A stretch of DNA of 64,000 bases from Vibrio splendidus. GTDB lineage: Bacteria > Pseudomonadota > Gammaproteobacteria > Enterobacterales > Vibrionaceae. This document shows positions 63,795-64,000 of the stretch, piece by piece (position 1 is the stretch's first letter; every line of letters starts with the position of its first letter). The stretch is taken from contig NZ_LNRF01000001.1 of the NCBI RefSeq assembly GCF_001557875.1, forward strand, positions 124,001-188,000, written 5' to 3'. The notes under the pieces are model-generated. The model saw only the letters and a list, made by a program, of their open reading frames with translations. It was not told the DNA's origin and searched no databases. The translations under genes and the position numbers were made by a program.

Positions 63795-63825
63795 CTATCG
63801 GCATTAAATCCGATAGGGCTTTTTC
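63795..63825 (+). terminator. Terminator after the small ORF
   Basis: CTATCGG and CCGATAG form a 7-bp stem around CATTAAAT, followed by GGCTTTTT, which also begins a heptamer array. Confidence 0.85.
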
Positions 63826-63855
63826 TCTTTTCTCTTTTCTCTTTTCTCTTTTCTC
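63821..63855. repeat. Heptanucleotide tandem array (TTTTCTC x5)
   Basis: Five exact copies of TTTTCTC begin in the T-tract of the preceding terminator. Expansion or contraction could change termination efficiency. Confidence 0.88.
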
Positions 63856-64000
63856 TTCAAACAAGTATTTCGTTTTCATCACAGTCTATTGCTTTCACTA
63901 TAATCTATTGAATTATTAAGATATCTATCACACTGCACATGATTATTTAGGTCTACGCTTTTACCCGTGTTAATAACTTATTAACTTCGGAGCGTAATCC

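Overview
The window looks like a stretch of a Vibrio chromosome, most likely from the Splendidus clade and perhaps the smaller chromosome; this placement is inferred from gene content and not tested. Markers are a complete uhpT/uhpABC locus, a Vibrio-type ChiA chitinase with ChiN, GH18, PKD and chitin-binding domains, DUF2850 and DUF1840 proteins, a CsrB-family regulatory RNA with a GacA/VarA-type box, and moderate GC. No rRNA, tRNA, CRISPR array, prophage or complete transposon was seen. One MITE-like insertion and one decayed gene were found.

Layout. 1-2950: the 5' part of a Lon-like protease, a small helical-repeat protein and a fused peptide-type ABC ATPase. 3015-19467: a beta-glucoside utilisation locus with a LacI regulator, a GH116 glycosidase, an aldose 1-epimerase, then an apparent operon (LacI regulator, solute-binding protein, two permeases, GH1 beta-glucosidase, MsmK/UgpC-type ATPase, GH94 phosphorylase) and a LamB-like porin. 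Oligosaccharide would cross the outer membrane by the porin and the inner membrane by the ABC importer, then be hydrolysed or phosphorolysed inside. 19841-20059: relic of a prolyl oligopeptidase. 20116-27698: lactate use (LysR regulator, lldP, lldD, FAD/Fe-S D-lactate dehydrogenase) with a MITE between the last two genes. 27805-31948: AraC regulator with a small partner gene, a divergent aminotransferase, trhO and a YdcH-like protein. 32030-38270: a two-component system divergent from a DUF5666 lipoprotein, followed by a large lipoprotein.

38386-44884: manA, uhpC, uhpB, uhpA and uhpT, for import of sugar phosphates and entry of mannose-6-phosphate. The manA and uhpT upstream regions share a 40-bp element plus a CRP-like site at identical spacing. 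45288-54492: DUF1840, a diguanylate cyclase, pirin, ppnP, DUF2850, chitinase ChiA, a hydrolase and a TetR regulator. 54654-60844: AEC transporter, acyltransferase, a duplicated PTPS/QueD-like protein, AraC regulator, YHS protein, START protein and an unknown membrane protein. 60853-64000: MAPEG protein, the CsrB-like RNA, yjiG/yjiH, and a 56-residue ORF behind a second GacA/VarA-type box.

The least expected signals are regulatory: the duplicated Uhp-type promoter architecture in front of manA, the second VarA-type box before a tiny ORF, a long paired intergenic element between lldP and lldD, helically phased repeats at three divergent promoters, and three independent heptanucleotide tandem arrays just downstream of genes.
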